A stretch of 64,000 nucleotides of DNA from Hamadaea sp. (lineage in GTDB: Bacteria > Actinomycetota > Actinomycetes > Mycobacteriales > Micromonosporaceae), in the NCBI RefSeq assembly GCF_013362815.1, contig NZ_JABFVK010000031.1, positions 1 through 64,000 on the forward strand, in the 5' to 3' direction. The notes below the pieces were generated by a model, which saw only the letters and a program-made list of their open reading frames with translations, was not told the DNA's origin and searched no databases. Shown piece by piece: positions 8,242-16,908 of this stretch (its first letter is position 1; each line of letters begins with the position of its first letter). The translations under genes and the position numbers were made by a program.

Positions 8242-9026
8242 TGCTTCCGCAGGAAGAGCTGATCCAGCGCGTTCGCGAACTCTGCCACGACGACGTACGC
8301 CTCGTCGCCGCGCTCACCTACGGCTCGTTCGCCCAGGGCGCTGGTGATGCGTACAGCGATGTCGAATTCTGGCTCTTCTTCGACCCCGAAAGCCGCGCGG
8401 CGCTCGACGAGGAGCGCTGGCTCGCCGGCATAGCGCCGTTCCGGTACGCGGTCGTGAACGAGTTCGGCAGTCACGTCGTGTTCTTCCCGGGCCTCGTCCG
8501 GGGCGAGTTCCACTTCGCCACCAGCGATGACATCGCCTCTGTAGGGACCTGGCCGGCGCTTAGCGCCCCGGTCGATCAGATGATCGTCGTGGATCACACC
8601 GGTGCGCTGCGCCGCGCCCTCGAAATGTTGCGCGAACAGCCCTCGCTGCCGACGACGGGCGCGGAGATCAACGCGCTGTGCGGCCGTTTCGCGAACTGGC
8701 TCGTCCTCGCTCATCACGTCGCGCGGCGCGGCGAACTGCTGCGCGCCGTCGACGCCCTCACGCACGTGCACCGGCATCTGCTCTGGATGGCCCGGCTGGT
8801 GGAAGGCCGTACCGGCTCTTGGCTGACGCCCTCCCGGCGAGCCGAGAGTGACCTTTCCGCGCAGGTGATCTCCTCGATCACGGCTGCGACCACGAGCGCA
8901 GATGCCGCCGCGGTCGCCAAGGCGATCGCAGCCGCCTGGACCTGCGGCCGCGACCTGTGGGAGCGATTGGCCGAAGACGTTCCGGCCGGACTATTCGCCG
9001 ATCTAGATGCCGCCGTTCAGCGGTAA
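8241..9026 (+). CDS. Lincosamide nucleotidyltransferase-like protein
   Basis: This 261-residue nucleotidyltransferase-fold protein has the active-site motif YGSFAQGAGDAYSDVEFWLF: Gly28-Ser29, with Asp40 and Glu42 as metal ligands. The opening and the SDxEFW pattern resemble Lnu(B)/Lnu(F)-type lincosamide nucleotidyltransferases, which adenylylate lincomycin-type antibiotics. The rest is a helical substrate-binding domain. The ATG overlaps the stop of the acetyltransferase (TGATG), so both are co-translated. Having an acetyltransferase and a nucleotidyltransferase together is suggestive of antibiotic modification, but chromosomal homologues of unknown substrate are common. Confidence 0.7.
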   Translation: MLPQEELIQRVRELCHDDVRLVAALTYGSFAQGAGDAYSDVEFWLFFDPESRAALDEERWLAGIAPFRYAVVNEFGSHVVFFPGLVRGEFHFATSDDIASVGTWPALSAPVDQMIVVDHTGALRRALEMLREQPSLPTTGAEINALCGRFANWLVLAHHVARRGELLRAVDALTHVHRHLLWMARLVEGRTGSWLTPSRRAESDLSAQVISSITAATTSADAAAVAKAIAAAWTCGRDLWERLAEDVPAGLFADLDAAVQR

Positions 9027-9031
9027 GGGAT

Positions 9032-9976
9032 TCAGATGGCGAAGTGTCCGCGCCGCCAGTACCAGTGGCGGCCGGACTTCAGGTGGTCGATGATGGCGCG
9101 CTGGAGCACAGTCCCGCGCGGCAGTTGATCGAGGGGCGTACTCAGGCTGCGGAAGCCGAACCGCAGGACCTCGACGTCCGCGTCCAGCCCCTCCGGCTGC
9201 TCGTACGGCTCGAGCTCGAACCGCTGCTGGAACTTCACGATGTTGGAGTCCGCGGGCAGATATTCCTGCAGCTGCGGGTCGAGCAGCCACGAGCCGCAGG
9301 CGAACGCCGGGTAGTGCTCGTCGGGAAAATGCCGCGGGAAGAACGCGCGTGCCAGGTCGAGCGAGGCGTCGATCGAGTCCGGCGTCAACGGTCCCGACTC
9401 GGGGATGTGCAGATCGAGGGTGGTCGCGCTGCGCTGGTACTGCAGGCGTCCGAGTTCATACAGGCCGCCTCGCGCGTGCAGTGTCAGCCAGCTCTGCATG
9501 ACCGGCCAGCCCTCGCCGTGCATACGGCGGTCGACGGCGAGATTGCGGCCCAGGTCCGCGAGCGTCGTCCAGGTCACGGCCTCCTCGATGCCGTGACTGC
9601 GGTGGTACGCCGAGACGACCTCCAGGAGTGCGAGATACGCGTACGCGTACAGATGCCGCCAGGCCGGTCCCCGGTCGCGGGGCAGTTCGGGGCCGGGCGA
9701 CAGCCAGCCGAAGCCGCCCAAGTCGGCGCGGACGAGCGCGACGGACCGGTCGAGCAGCCAGCGCAGCTCGGGAGTCCACAAGGGAGAGTCCAGAACGGGC
9801 CAGCCCGCCATGATCTCGGCGGCGTCGTCCGGGCCGACCGCGAGGCGGTCGAGGATCGCGGGCGCGTCGACCCGGGCGGGCAGCGGAGCCGACGGCGCGT
9901 CACCGGCGAGCCGGTGTACGCGGTCGACCTCGTCGACGGAAACTCCCAGCCGGGCGGCGATGTCGTCCAGTTCCAC
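9032..9976 (-). CDS. Acyltransferase-type protein (NAT_N / GNAT_C layout)
   Basis: A 314-residue cytoplasmic protein. Its N-terminal half (about 1-150) is helical. The C-terminal half contains FACGSWLLDPQLQEYLP followed by DSNIVKFQQRF, the pattern I associate with the GNAT-like C-terminal domain of actinobacterial acyltransferase-domain proteins. The start chosen is the GTG seven bases after TACTGT (9984-9989), a leaderless-type promoter; an ATG 12 codons upstream lacks such a signal. The substrate is unknown. It is convergent with the nucleotidyltransferase gene, 5 bases apart. Confidence 0.7.
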   Translation of the reverse strand: MELDDIAARLGVSVDEVDRVHRLAGDAPSAPLPARVDAPAILDRLAVGPDDAAEIMAGWPVLDSPLWTPELRWLLDRSVALVRADLGGFGWLSPGPELPRDRGPAWRHLYAYAYLALLEVVSAYHRSHGIEEAVTWTTLADLGRNLAVDRRMHGEGWPVMQSWLTLHARGGLYELGRLQYQRSATTLDLHIPESGPLTPDSIDASLDLARAFFPRHFPDEHYPAFACGSWLLDPQLQEYLPADSNIVKFQQRFELEPYEQPEGLDADVEVLRFGFRSLSTPLDQLPRGTVLQRAIIDHLKSGRHWYWRRGHFAI

Positions 9977-10028
9977 GCCGACGACAGTACCGCCCGGTGG
10001 GAGCGATCCCATAGCCTGGGTCGGGCGG

Positions 10029-10967
10029 CTAGGCGACGTACCCGTTGAACGAGTGGACGCCGTCAGCCGAACCGTCCGCGTTCGACCGGTTCGTGTTGAA
10101 GTAGAGAATGCCGCCGCTCACCCCGACGCCTTCGATCTCGAACGTCGTGTACGCCGACGACGTGATCCGGAACGAAAGATCGCTGGCCGCCGGTGCGGTG
10201 CCGGTCGTCGTCGGCGAGATGTTCCGATAGACGAGGACGATGCTGCGGTTCTCCTTGGTCAGCGGGTAGTAGAGGACCTTCTTGGTGGAGTCGTAGAAGA
10301 AACCCTGGTTGAGGAAGGTCGTGATGTCCGAGACCGGAGCGCCGTTGACGAGGGCGCCCTCGACCTGCAGGTCGAACGCCTTGGTCAGGTCGATGGTCCC
10401 GGTGTTGGCACGCAGCGGAATGCTGCCGTTGTAGACCGTCCGGCCGCTCTTGAACATGAAGTTGATCGTCGTGCTGTCCTGGGAGACCCGGCTGACGCCG
10501 GACGGTGCCGACACCGCGCCGTTGAGCCGGATCTGGAACGACCCCGCGTAGTAGTACGTGGTGCCGTCGTAGCGCAGCTTCACCAGCTGCGCGCCGGTGG
10601 ATTCCAGGGTGACGACGAACAGGTGATGCTGGCTGTCGATGTCGACGATCGTCATGTCGTTGGCGTGCCCGAGCCAGGTGTTCGTGGTCCCGCCGTTGGT
10701 GCCGTTGGTCATGAGCACCCGGTCGCCGGTGTTCTTGTTGACCCGATAGATCACGGCGAGGTCGTCGTAGTTCGTGTGGTTCTTCACCGAGTACAGATAG
10801 GTCGCGCCGGCGGCGAAGCCCTGTACGCCGGTGCAGCAGCTCGTGTTCGGCAAGCCCGCGATGGTGGTGTAGGTGTTGTAGTACGCGGCGTTGGCCGGCT
10901 GTGCCACGAAGGCCAGCAGGCTGAGCACCAGCCCGGCAACCAGCGCCAATCGTCTACCGAATCGCAT
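10029..10967 (-). CDS. Secreted beta-propeller-like protein
   Basis: The 312-residue protein has a Sec signal peptide (MRFGRRLALVAG... ending QPANAA, cleavage near residue 28). The mature region is rich in Tyr, Thr and Asn. It shows repeated strand-like units such as TYLYSVKNHTNYDDLAVIYR and KVLYYPLTKENRSIVLVYR, consistent with a beta-propeller or other all-beta extracellular fold. No catalytic motif is evident and I do not recognise the family. GGGGAGGA lies 5 bases before the ATG, a strong ribosome-binding site. It is monocistronic. Confidence 0.65.
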   Translation of the reverse strand: MRFGRRLALVAGLVLSLLAFVAQPANAAYYNTYTTIAGLPNTSCCTGVQGFAAGATYLYSVKNHTNYDDLAVIYRVNKNTGDRVLMTNGTNGGTTNTWLGHANDMTIVDIDSQHHLFVVTLESTGAQLVKLRYDGTTYYYAGSFQIRLNGAVSAPSGVSRVSQDSTTINFMFKSGRTVYNGSIPLRANTGTIDLTKAFDLQVEGALVNGAPVSDITTFLNQGFFYDSTKKVLYYPLTKENRSIVLVYRNISPTTTGTAPAASDLSFRITSSAYTTFEIEGVGVSGGILYFNTNRSNADGSADGVHSFNGYVA

Positions 10968-11026
10968 GTATTCCTCCCCAGAAGTCGACGACTCGGGCAC
11001 CGTTGCCCAAGGTCATCGACTGGAGG

Positions 11027-11524
11027 CTATTGCCCAACACGAGACCGGTCAACGCCTCGATGGCGGCGGCCGACGACGATCAGCGCCACCCCGCACAACG
11101 TCAGCATGACGACGGAGGTCGGCCCGAGCAGCAGGTGCGACCGGGGGATGACGATTGCGGCTCGGCCGTCCAGCCGGGCGAAATAGGTTCCGGCGTAGTC
11201 ACCGGGAAGCGTGCCGTCGCTGTCGATCACGCCGGCGGTCGGGTCGACGTCGAGGCCGATCACAGGTCCCGAGCCGACGTGGCTGATGTTCGTGCCGCCC
11301 TCGCTCTGGTCGTGCCGCCAGTCGCCGACGCACTCGGCGTACCGGCTCTCGTTCCATCCGTAGGCCACGTGACAGGAGTGGACGGTTGCACTGACGGTGT
11401 CGCCGAGCGTCCAGGCGACCATCCAGCCGCCGAAGTATCCGGCCCCAACGGCGGCGAGGAGTGCGATGATCCGAATCGCGCTCACAAGCTTGAACATTTT
11501 GGCAGGCATCTGTGTCGCCCTCAT
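11027..11524 (-). CDS. Two-helix membrane protein of unknown function
   Basis: About 165 residues with one hydrophobic segment near the N-terminus (IRIIALLAAVGAGYFGGWMVAW) and another near the C-terminus (HLLLGPTSVVMLTLCGVALIVVG). Between them is an extracytoplasmic loop of about 80 residues with two cysteines (SCHVAYGW and AECVGDW). The N-terminal boundary is uncertain: ATG codons at 11524 and 11509 and an upstream GTG are all possible, none with a strong Shine-Dalgarno. Function is unknown. Confidence 0.5.
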   Translation of the reverse strand: MRATQMPAKMFKLVSAIRIIALLAAVGAGYFGGWMVAWTLGDTVSATVHSCHVAYGWNESRYAECVGDWRHDQSEGGTNISHVGSGPVIGLDVDPTAGVIDSDGTLPGDYAGTYFARLDGRAAIVIPRSHLLLGPTSVVMLTLCGVALIVVGRRHRGVDRSRVGQ

Positions 11525-11631
11525 CTCCGGCTGCGGCGGCACCGCCCGGGCCACGGCAAGCAGCCCGGGCGGATACTGGATCTAGCTGCTGTGACCGGTA
11601 TAGCCGGTCACACCTGATTTGACCAGGGTCA

Positions 11632-13257
11632 TCAGCCGCCAGACGACGTGATGACCCGGAAGGTGGCGCCTCCGGTGTAGCCGTTGTCGCGCCAAAGGTC
11701 CATTTGCTCATAGATCTTGCTCAACGGCGAGTAGTTGTTCAGCTCACCGGCATAGCAGGAACCTTTGCGTGATTGCTGGTTGCCCTCGAGAATTCCGTAC
11801 GCTGTGTGGTCGATCTGACTGAACAGCGGGCCGCCGCTGTCCCCTGGCCGGGCGCATAGGTCAGTATTGATTCCGACATCGGTGGACAACACCTTGCCGC
11901 ATCGGGTCCCGACGTAGTAGTCGGCGTTGTCGAGGTCGTTGTGGGCAGTGAAGTAGGACTCGGGATAGTTCTTCGTGCTGCTCGCGGTTCCGGAGGCACA
12001 CACAACCCAGTCCTTTTTGATCTCGCTCAGAGTGTGGTATCCCGTCAGGTATTCGGTGTCGGTTACCGCCTGGGTGCCGCAAGGCGTGTCCGAATCACTG
12101 TCCTGGCCGCCGTTCCGGCAATATTTCATGACCTTGTTGTGTCCGCTCTGGTTTTCCAGCCACGTTCCGGACTGGGTCCCGTCGATATAGCTCAAAAACG
12201 CGAAGTCGTAGGGATACGCGTTGCGCTCCATGAGGTAGCCGCCCGCCGACCCGTGCTGGTTCAAAATGTTGTAGCCGTTGTGATGCACCCAGGTGTAATT
12301 GGTCTTGCCGACCACACAATGGCCTGCGGTCAAGACCCAGGCCCAGCCGTTGACCGAACCGCCGCCGGAGCGGGCGTTGAAGCCGGCGGTGCAGCCGCCC
12401 CAGCTGCCATCGTCTCGCTTGATGTTGAGGCGGAGGCCGCCGCGCATACCGCCGTAAACCGCCTTGCAGTACAGCGGGTGACAGAAGCCCCAGTCCTGGT
12501 AAGGCGAGTACAGCGGATTCGGCTGGTGCAACACCCGCCGTTCCACTGGGATGGCAGTAGCCGCGATGGCGGAATCGGCGATCGCGTGCTCGTTGGCGGC
12601 GGCGTGGCGATTCTGGTCGGCTGACGCGACCATGGGCGCACGGGACCCTGATTGCTCGGTCCAGGTGCCGCTGGCTTTGGCTTCTGCTACCCAGTCACGT
12701 TCCCACAGAACCACCGAATTGTTGGGCTCGTCGATCGCCGTGAGGAATGTCGAGTCGGCGCTTTCGTCGATGTTCCTGGCGAGCTCCTGACGAGTCCGCT
12801 CCAGCCTGTCCAACGAGTACTTGACCTGCCGGACTTTGACATGCGCTCGATCCGGCAGGGCTGTGATGTAGCGCTGGGCGTCGGTGGGCCGGGTCATCTG
12901 GAGAATTAGGCGCCCTCCGCCGTCTTGGTCCATCTGCATGCCGCCGTAGGTCTCCGGCCGTTCGGCGGTCAGTAGTGCATCCAGTTTCTGTGCGTCGTTC
13001 TGGAGTTCCAGGCGCCGTAGGGCCTCGGCCGGGGAGACCTTGTAGGTGTCGATGATGTACTGCATCGATTCACGGACCGCGTCCGGGTCCAGCGATGTGT
13101 GAAACGAGGGAACGGCGGCGTACGAGGGCACCGCCGGCGTGCCGAGCAGAGCACCGGATTGAACGGCGCAGATGGCGATGACGAGGCCGAACGTCGTGCG
13201 ACCCCACCGACGAGAGTGCCGTCGGGGTCGCGGGTAGACTTCGTTTCTGAGCAGCAT
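11632..13257 (-). CDS. Secreted trypsin-like serine protease with pro-region
   Basis: The 541-residue S1-fold protease has a signal sequence (hydrophobic 22-48, cleavage near SYAA) and a pro-region of roughly 190 residues. The catalytic domain then begins near residue 240. The triad is visible: His313 in LTAGHC, Asp351 in YPYDFAFL and Ser474 in ARPGDSGGP. Several cysteine pairs suggest disulfides. The family is akin to streptogrisin-type secreted proteases that mature by removing the pro-region, though this catalytic domain is longer. The ribosome-binding site GGAGGATCC directly precedes the ATG. It probably releases amino acids from external protein. Confidence 0.85.
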   Translation of the reverse strand: MLLRNEVYPRPRRHSRRWGRTTFGLVIAICAVQSGALLGTPAVPSYAAVPSFHTSLDPDAVRESMQYIIDTYKVSPAEALRRLELQNDAQKLDALLTAERPETYGGMQMDQDGGGRLILQMTRPTDAQRYITALPDRAHVKVRQVKYSLDRLERTRQELARNIDESADSTFLTAIDEPNNSVVLWERDWVAEAKASGTWTEQSGSRAPMVASADQNRHAAANEHAIADSAIAATAIPVERRVLHQPNPLYSPYQDWGFCHPLYCKAVYGGMRGGLRLNIKRDDGSWGGCTAGFNARSGGGSVNGWAWVLTAGHCVVGKTNYTWVHHNGYNILNQHGSAGGYLMERNAYPYDFAFLSYIDGTQSGTWLENQSGHNKVMKYCRNGGQDSDSDTPCGTQAVTDTEYLTGYHTLSEIKKDWVVCASGTASSTKNYPESYFTAHNDLDNADYYVGTRCGKVLSTDVGINTDLCARPGDSGGPLFSQIDHTAYGILEGNQQSRKGSCYAGELNNYSPLSKIYEQMDLWRDNGYTGGATFRVITSSGG

Positions 13258-13660
13258 GGATCCTCCACAGGGGTCGGCGGCTCATCGGGGCGTCGCGGTG
13301 CGAACGCGGCGCCCCGGCCTTGGGACACGGCATCGGGAACATGATCATGAGTCCCGAGTCATTGCTGAATCGACGCTATCAAGGTGATGGCCGCAGCGAT
13401 GTCCCTCACTTCTCTATCGTTGATACGCGTCAATGGCGGACGCAGTCTCGTCGGGCTGGAATTCACGGTGTGTGAGGTGACTCTGACGCGCCTTGCTCGC
13501 TGGCCTGCACAATTCGGTCCCGCATGTCCGCTGGCCGACAGAGTGCATCTGCTTCCGGTGACGTAGCGCATCTGTGGGCACATTGCGTAACGCTTCGGCA
13601 ACGGAGGTTGTTAGGCGGTGCCTCTCTTGGCATTGCGGACGACGTGAGTAGCGTGAGCCG
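13258..13660. other. Promoter region of the protease gene; no gene seen
   Basis: The 400 bases hold no convincing coding frame. An imperfect palindrome, TCGGGA (13333-13338) and TCCCGA (13352-13357) around ATGATCAT, lies about 80 bases before the protease start and could be an operator. Short frames on both strands have poor third-position bias. Confidence 0.45.
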
Positions 13661-14404
13661 TTAGCGCGACAGCAGCGTCAGCTCGAACGAGTAATGCGAC
13701 GCCCGGTATACGTGGTCGCCGTATTCGACGGCGTGCCCGGCCGGGTCGTACGCCGTCCGCGACATCGTGAGCAGGGGAGCGCCCCGGACTTCGCCGAGGA
13801 GCCGGGCCTCGGCCGCGCTGGCTTTGCGGGCGCCGATCGTCTGGTCGGCGATGCGCATCTGGATGCCGCTGTCGCGCAGCACCTGGTACAGACCCCGTTC
13901 GGCGAGCGCCTGCCGATCGATTTCGGCCAGCCCGGCGGGCAGGTAGTTGCGCAGGACCGCGAGGGGTTCGTCTTCGGCGTACCGGAGTCGTTCGATGTGG
14001 AGCACTTCCGAACCGGTCGGCAGATGGAGCGCGGCGATCGCGGCGGGCGGCCCCGGGATCACTTCGAACGCGAGCACCTCCGTACGCGGGCGGCGGCGGG
14101 CCCGGTCGAGGTCGTCGTAGAGGCTGGTCAACTCGACCTGGCGGCTCACCCGGCGTTGGGCGACCTGGGTGCCGACGCCGCGTTTGCGGACCAGCAGTCC
14201 CTTGTCGACGAGGTGGCCGATTGCCTGCCGCATGGTCGGCCGGGACAGGCCGAGCTGGTCGGCGAGCGCGATCTCGTTGTCCAGCCGGGAACCCGGCGGC
14301 AGCTGAGCGGACTCGATGAGTTCCTGCATGCGCTGCGCGACCTGGTAGTACAGGGGGACCGGGCTGGACCGGTCGATCCGGATGAGTTGCGCGAGGCCGT
14401 CCAC
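13661..14404 (-). CDS. GntR-family regulator with UTRA domain (HutC type)
   Basis: This 247-residue DNA-binding regulator has an N-terminal winged helix (PLYYQVAQRMQELIESAQLP, then NEIALADQLGLSRPTMRQAI) over about residues 12-75. The C-terminal UTRA effector domain (residues 90-240) senses sugars or related ligands. The GTG start stands six bases after CATAAT. This agrees with family N-termini better than an ATG 18 codons upstream. It diverges from the transporter/mannosidase operon and is the obvious candidate repressor of that operon, released by the transported glycoside or a breakdown product. Confidence 0.85.
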   Translation of the reverse strand: MDGLAQLIRIDRSSPVPLYYQVAQRMQELIESAQLPPGSRLDNEIALADQLGLSRPTMRQAIGHLVDKGLLVRKRGVGTQVAQRRVSRQVELTSLYDDLDRARRRPRTEVLAFEVIPGPPAAIAALHLPTGSEVLHIERLRYAEDEPLAVLRNYLPAGLAEIDRQALAERGLYQVLRDSGIQMRIADQTIGARKASAAEARLLGEVRGAPLLTMSRTAYDPAGHAVEYGDHVYRASHYSFELTLLSR

Positions 14405-14516
14405 GCCGTCATTATGCGGTACTGAGATGATCATCTGTACGTCCGGATGTCCGGACAACGAGTGGCGTCCGATCTGTTACGTGAAGATTTCCCGCCAGTC
14501 ATTTACGTCGGCAGGT

Positions 14517-14526
14517 TGTCATGACA
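14517..14526. promoter_or_regulatory. Candidate operator of the GntR/UTRA regulator
   Basis: The palindrome TGTCATGACA lies about 55 bases before the binding-protein ATG. Its GTCATGAC core resembles operators of HutC/DasR-type regulators. Two other palindromes in the same divergent region, GATGATCATC (14426-14435) and TGTCCGGACA (14448-14457), are alternatives. Assignment is inference from position and symmetry. Confidence 0.4.
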
Positions 14527-14579
14527 TTCTGAGCAACGCGAGCCTCTTCGAGTCCCCCTGTCGCCGAAGGGAAGCACCA

Positions 14580-15974
14580 ATGTCAGTTCAGCGCAGAACG
14601 ACGACGGGCGCGCTCGCCGCGCTCACCGCTCTCGCTCTCACCATGGCCGGCTGCGGCTCGGACGAGCCGTCCGGCGCGGATGCCAAGAACATCACGCTCA
14701 CCATCGCAGCCAATTCCATCGTCGGCGGGAAGAACGCCGCCGGCGCCCAGTGGATCCAAGACTGGGTCATCCCCAAGTTCATCGAGGCCCAGAAGGCCAA
14801 GGGCGTCACCGCCAAGGTGACGTTCGTGCCGAGCGGCGTCGACGACGAGCAGTACAAGACCAAGCTGGCGTTGGACCTGCGCAGCAAGGCCGGTCCCGAC
14901 GTCATCGCGATCGACGGCATCTGGGTCGGCGAGTTCGCCCAGGCCGGATACATCAAGCCGCTGGCCGACGTGGCCGGGTCCGGTGTGGACTCGTGGGAGG
15001 GCTGGAGCCAGATCCCGCAGTCCGTGCAGGGCCTCGGCACCTTCGAGGGCAAGAAGTACGGTGTACCGCAGGGCACCGACGGCCGGGTGCTCTACTTCAA
15101 CAAGAAGCTGTTCGCTCAGGCGGGCCTGCCGGCCGACTGGCAGCCCAAGTCCTGGCAGGACATCCTCGACGCGGGGGCCAAGCTCAAGACCATCCCCGGC
15201 GTCACCCCGATCCAGATCAACGCGGGCACCGCCATGGGCGAGGCCACCTCCATGCAGGGCGCGTTGCCGCTGCTCGTGGGCGCGGGCGGGGAGATCTGGA
15301 AGGACGGCAAGTGGTCCGGCGCGACCCAGCCCGTCAAGGACACGCTCGAGTTCTACTCCAAGGTGTATGGCGGCGGCCTCGGCGACCCGAAGCTGCAGCA
15401 GGAGGCCAAGGGCCGGGACAAGTCCTTCGAGATGTTCGCCGCGGGCAAGATCGGCATCCTCGGCGAAGGCGACTACTTCTGGCGCAGCGTCGTCGAGCCC
15501 ACGAAGGGCATCGCGAAGATGGCCGACCGCGACGCCACCGTCGGGTACGCGATGATCCCCGCCAAGCAGCCCGGGGCGGGTATCCGGGGCCAGGACTTCG
15601 TCAGCATGTCCGGCGGCGGCGTACGCGTCGTGAACCCCAACAGCAAGTACCCGGCGCAGGCCTGGGAACTGCTGTCGTTCATGAGCTCGGCCGAGGCGGT
15701 CAAGTCCGAGCTGGCCGGGGCCGCCCGGATCACCGCCCGGATGGACGTCAACAAAGACGTACTCTCCGCCGACCCGATGCTCAGCTTCGTGTCGCAGAAG
15801 GTGCTGCCGGTGACGGCGTACCGGCCGCCGCTGGCGGTGTATCCGCAGGTGTCGGTGGCGTTGCAGGAGGCGACCGCCGCGGTCGTGTCCGGCAAGAGCC
15901 CGGCCGACGCCGCAGCGGAATATCAGAAGAAGGTTGAGGGGATCGTCGGTGGTGCAGGCAACGTCCAGTCCTGA
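14580..15974 (+). CDS. ABC transporter sugar-binding lipoprotein (CUT1)
   Basis: A 464-residue extracytoplasmic solute-binding protein, anchored as a lipoprotein: the signal ends LTMAGC with Cys23. The body shows family-1 sugar-binding features such as GPDVIAIDGIWVGEFAQAGYIKPL, GKKYGVPQGTDGRVLYFNKKLFAQAGL and the C-terminal YPAQAWELLSFMSS. It captures a sugar or glycoside for the permease pair encoded next. It is the first gene of an eight-gene operon with overlaps at nearly every junction. GAAGGGA precedes the ATG as ribosome-binding site. The operon's GH38 gene suggests a mannoside ligand. Confidence 0.92.
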   Translation: MSVQRRTTTGALAALTALALTMAGCGSDEPSGADAKNITLTIAANSIVGGKNAAGAQWIQDWVIPKFIEAQKAKGVTAKVTFVPSGVDDEQYKTKLALDLRSKAGPDVIAIDGIWVGEFAQAGYIKPLADVAGSGVDSWEGWSQIPQSVQGLGTFEGKKYGVPQGTDGRVLYFNKKLFAQAGLPADWQPKSWQDILDAGAKLKTIPGVTPIQINAGTAMGEATSMQGALPLLVGAGGEIWKDGKWSGATQPVKDTLEFYSKVYGGGLGDPKLQQEAKGRDKSFEMFAAGKIGILGEGDYFWRSVVEPTKGIAKMADRDATVGYAMIPAKQPGAGIRGQDFVSMSGGGVRVVNPNSKYPAQAWELLSFMSSAEAVKSELAGAARITARMDVNKDVLSADPMLSFVSQKVLPVTAYRPPLAVYPQVSVALQEATAAVVSGKSPADAAAEYQKKVEGIVGGAGNVQS

Positions 15975-16908
15975 CACGACCTCCGACGTCGGCACCGAAG
16001 CAGTTCCGGGGGCGCGCCACGACGGCGCGTCCCCGGACGCCGCCGGGCTCGGCCGCGCCCGTGCCGCCGCGTTCGTGGTGCCCAGCATGGTGCTCATCGT
16101 GCTGTTCCTCGTTCTACCGGCGGCCTGGACGATCTATCTCGGCGTTACGAACTACCGGCTGACCGGGCTCGCCGCCGCGCATCCGGAGATCGTCGGCCTC
16201 GACAATTACACGACCGCGCTGGGCGACGACCGGTTCCTGACCTCGCTGGGCCTGACCTTGCAGTTCGTCCTCGGCTCGGCGGTGATCGGGCAGGCCTTCC
16301 TCGGCTTCGCCATCGCCTGGACGCTGCGCGACCGCCGTGGCCCGATGCGGCGCGTCGTCGAGGCGTTCGTGCTGCTGGCCTGGATCCTGCCGGGTTCAGT
16401 GGTGGCGTTCCTGTGGATCGCGCTGCTCGACCGCGACGCCGGCACGCTCAACGCCGTGCTGCATACGCCGGGCGCGGCTTGGCTGCTGGATCATCCGATG
16501 CTGTCGATCATCGTGTTCAACACCTGGCGGGGCACCGCGTTCTCGATGATGCTCTACAGCGCCGCGCTCGGGAACGTCCCGCCGTCACATCTGGAGACCG
16601 CGAAACTGGCCGGGGCCAACACCTGGCAACAACTGCGGGACGTGGTGTTCCCGCGTATTCGCGGGCACATCCTGACCAACCTGCTGCTGATCAGCCTGTG
16701 GACGTTCAACGACTTCTCGCCGTATCTGATCACCGCGGGCGGGCCGGAGCAGAAGTCGGAGATCCTCGCGGTCTACGTCTACAAGGTGGCCCTGTCCGGT
16801 GGTCAGCTCGGCTTCGGGTCGGCGATCTCGTTCCTGATGTTGCTGATCAACCTCGTCCTCGCCCTGGTCTACCTGCGGATGTTGGGACGCCGGAAGGAGG
16901 AGGCGTGA
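15949..16908 (+). CDS. Sugar ABC transporter permease, MalF type
   Basis: This inner-membrane permease of about 319 residues has six predicted helices. The conserved cytoplasmic loop LETAKLAGANTWQQLRDVVFPRIR (EAA-type motif) is where the ATPase docks. The N-terminus is a long hydrophilic lead. The GTG start is chosen because GAGGGG lies eight bases upstream; it overlaps the binding-protein gene by 26 bases. The last codons overlap the next permease by GTGA. It forms the channel with that second permease. Confidence 0.9.
   Translation: MVQATSSPDTTSDVGTEAVPGARHDGASPDAAGLGRARAAAFVVPSMVLIVLFLVLPAAWTIYLGVTNYRLTGLAAAHPEIVGLDNYTTALGDDRFLTSLGLTLQFVLGSAVIGQAFLGFAIAWTLRDRRGPMRRVVEAFVLLAWILPGSVVAFLWIALLDRDAGTLNAVLHTPGAAWLLDHPMLSIIVFNTWRGTAFSMMLYSAALGNVPPSHLETAKLAGANTWQQLRDVVFPRIRGHILTNLLLISLWTFNDFSPYLITAGGPEQKSEILAVYVYKVALSGGQLGFGSAISFLMLLINLVLALVYLRMLGRRKEEA

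Noticed and set aside
13384-13566. Short plus-strand frame between the protease and the GntR gene
   Set aside because: Third-position GC is low for this genome, and there is no start signal or familiar motif.
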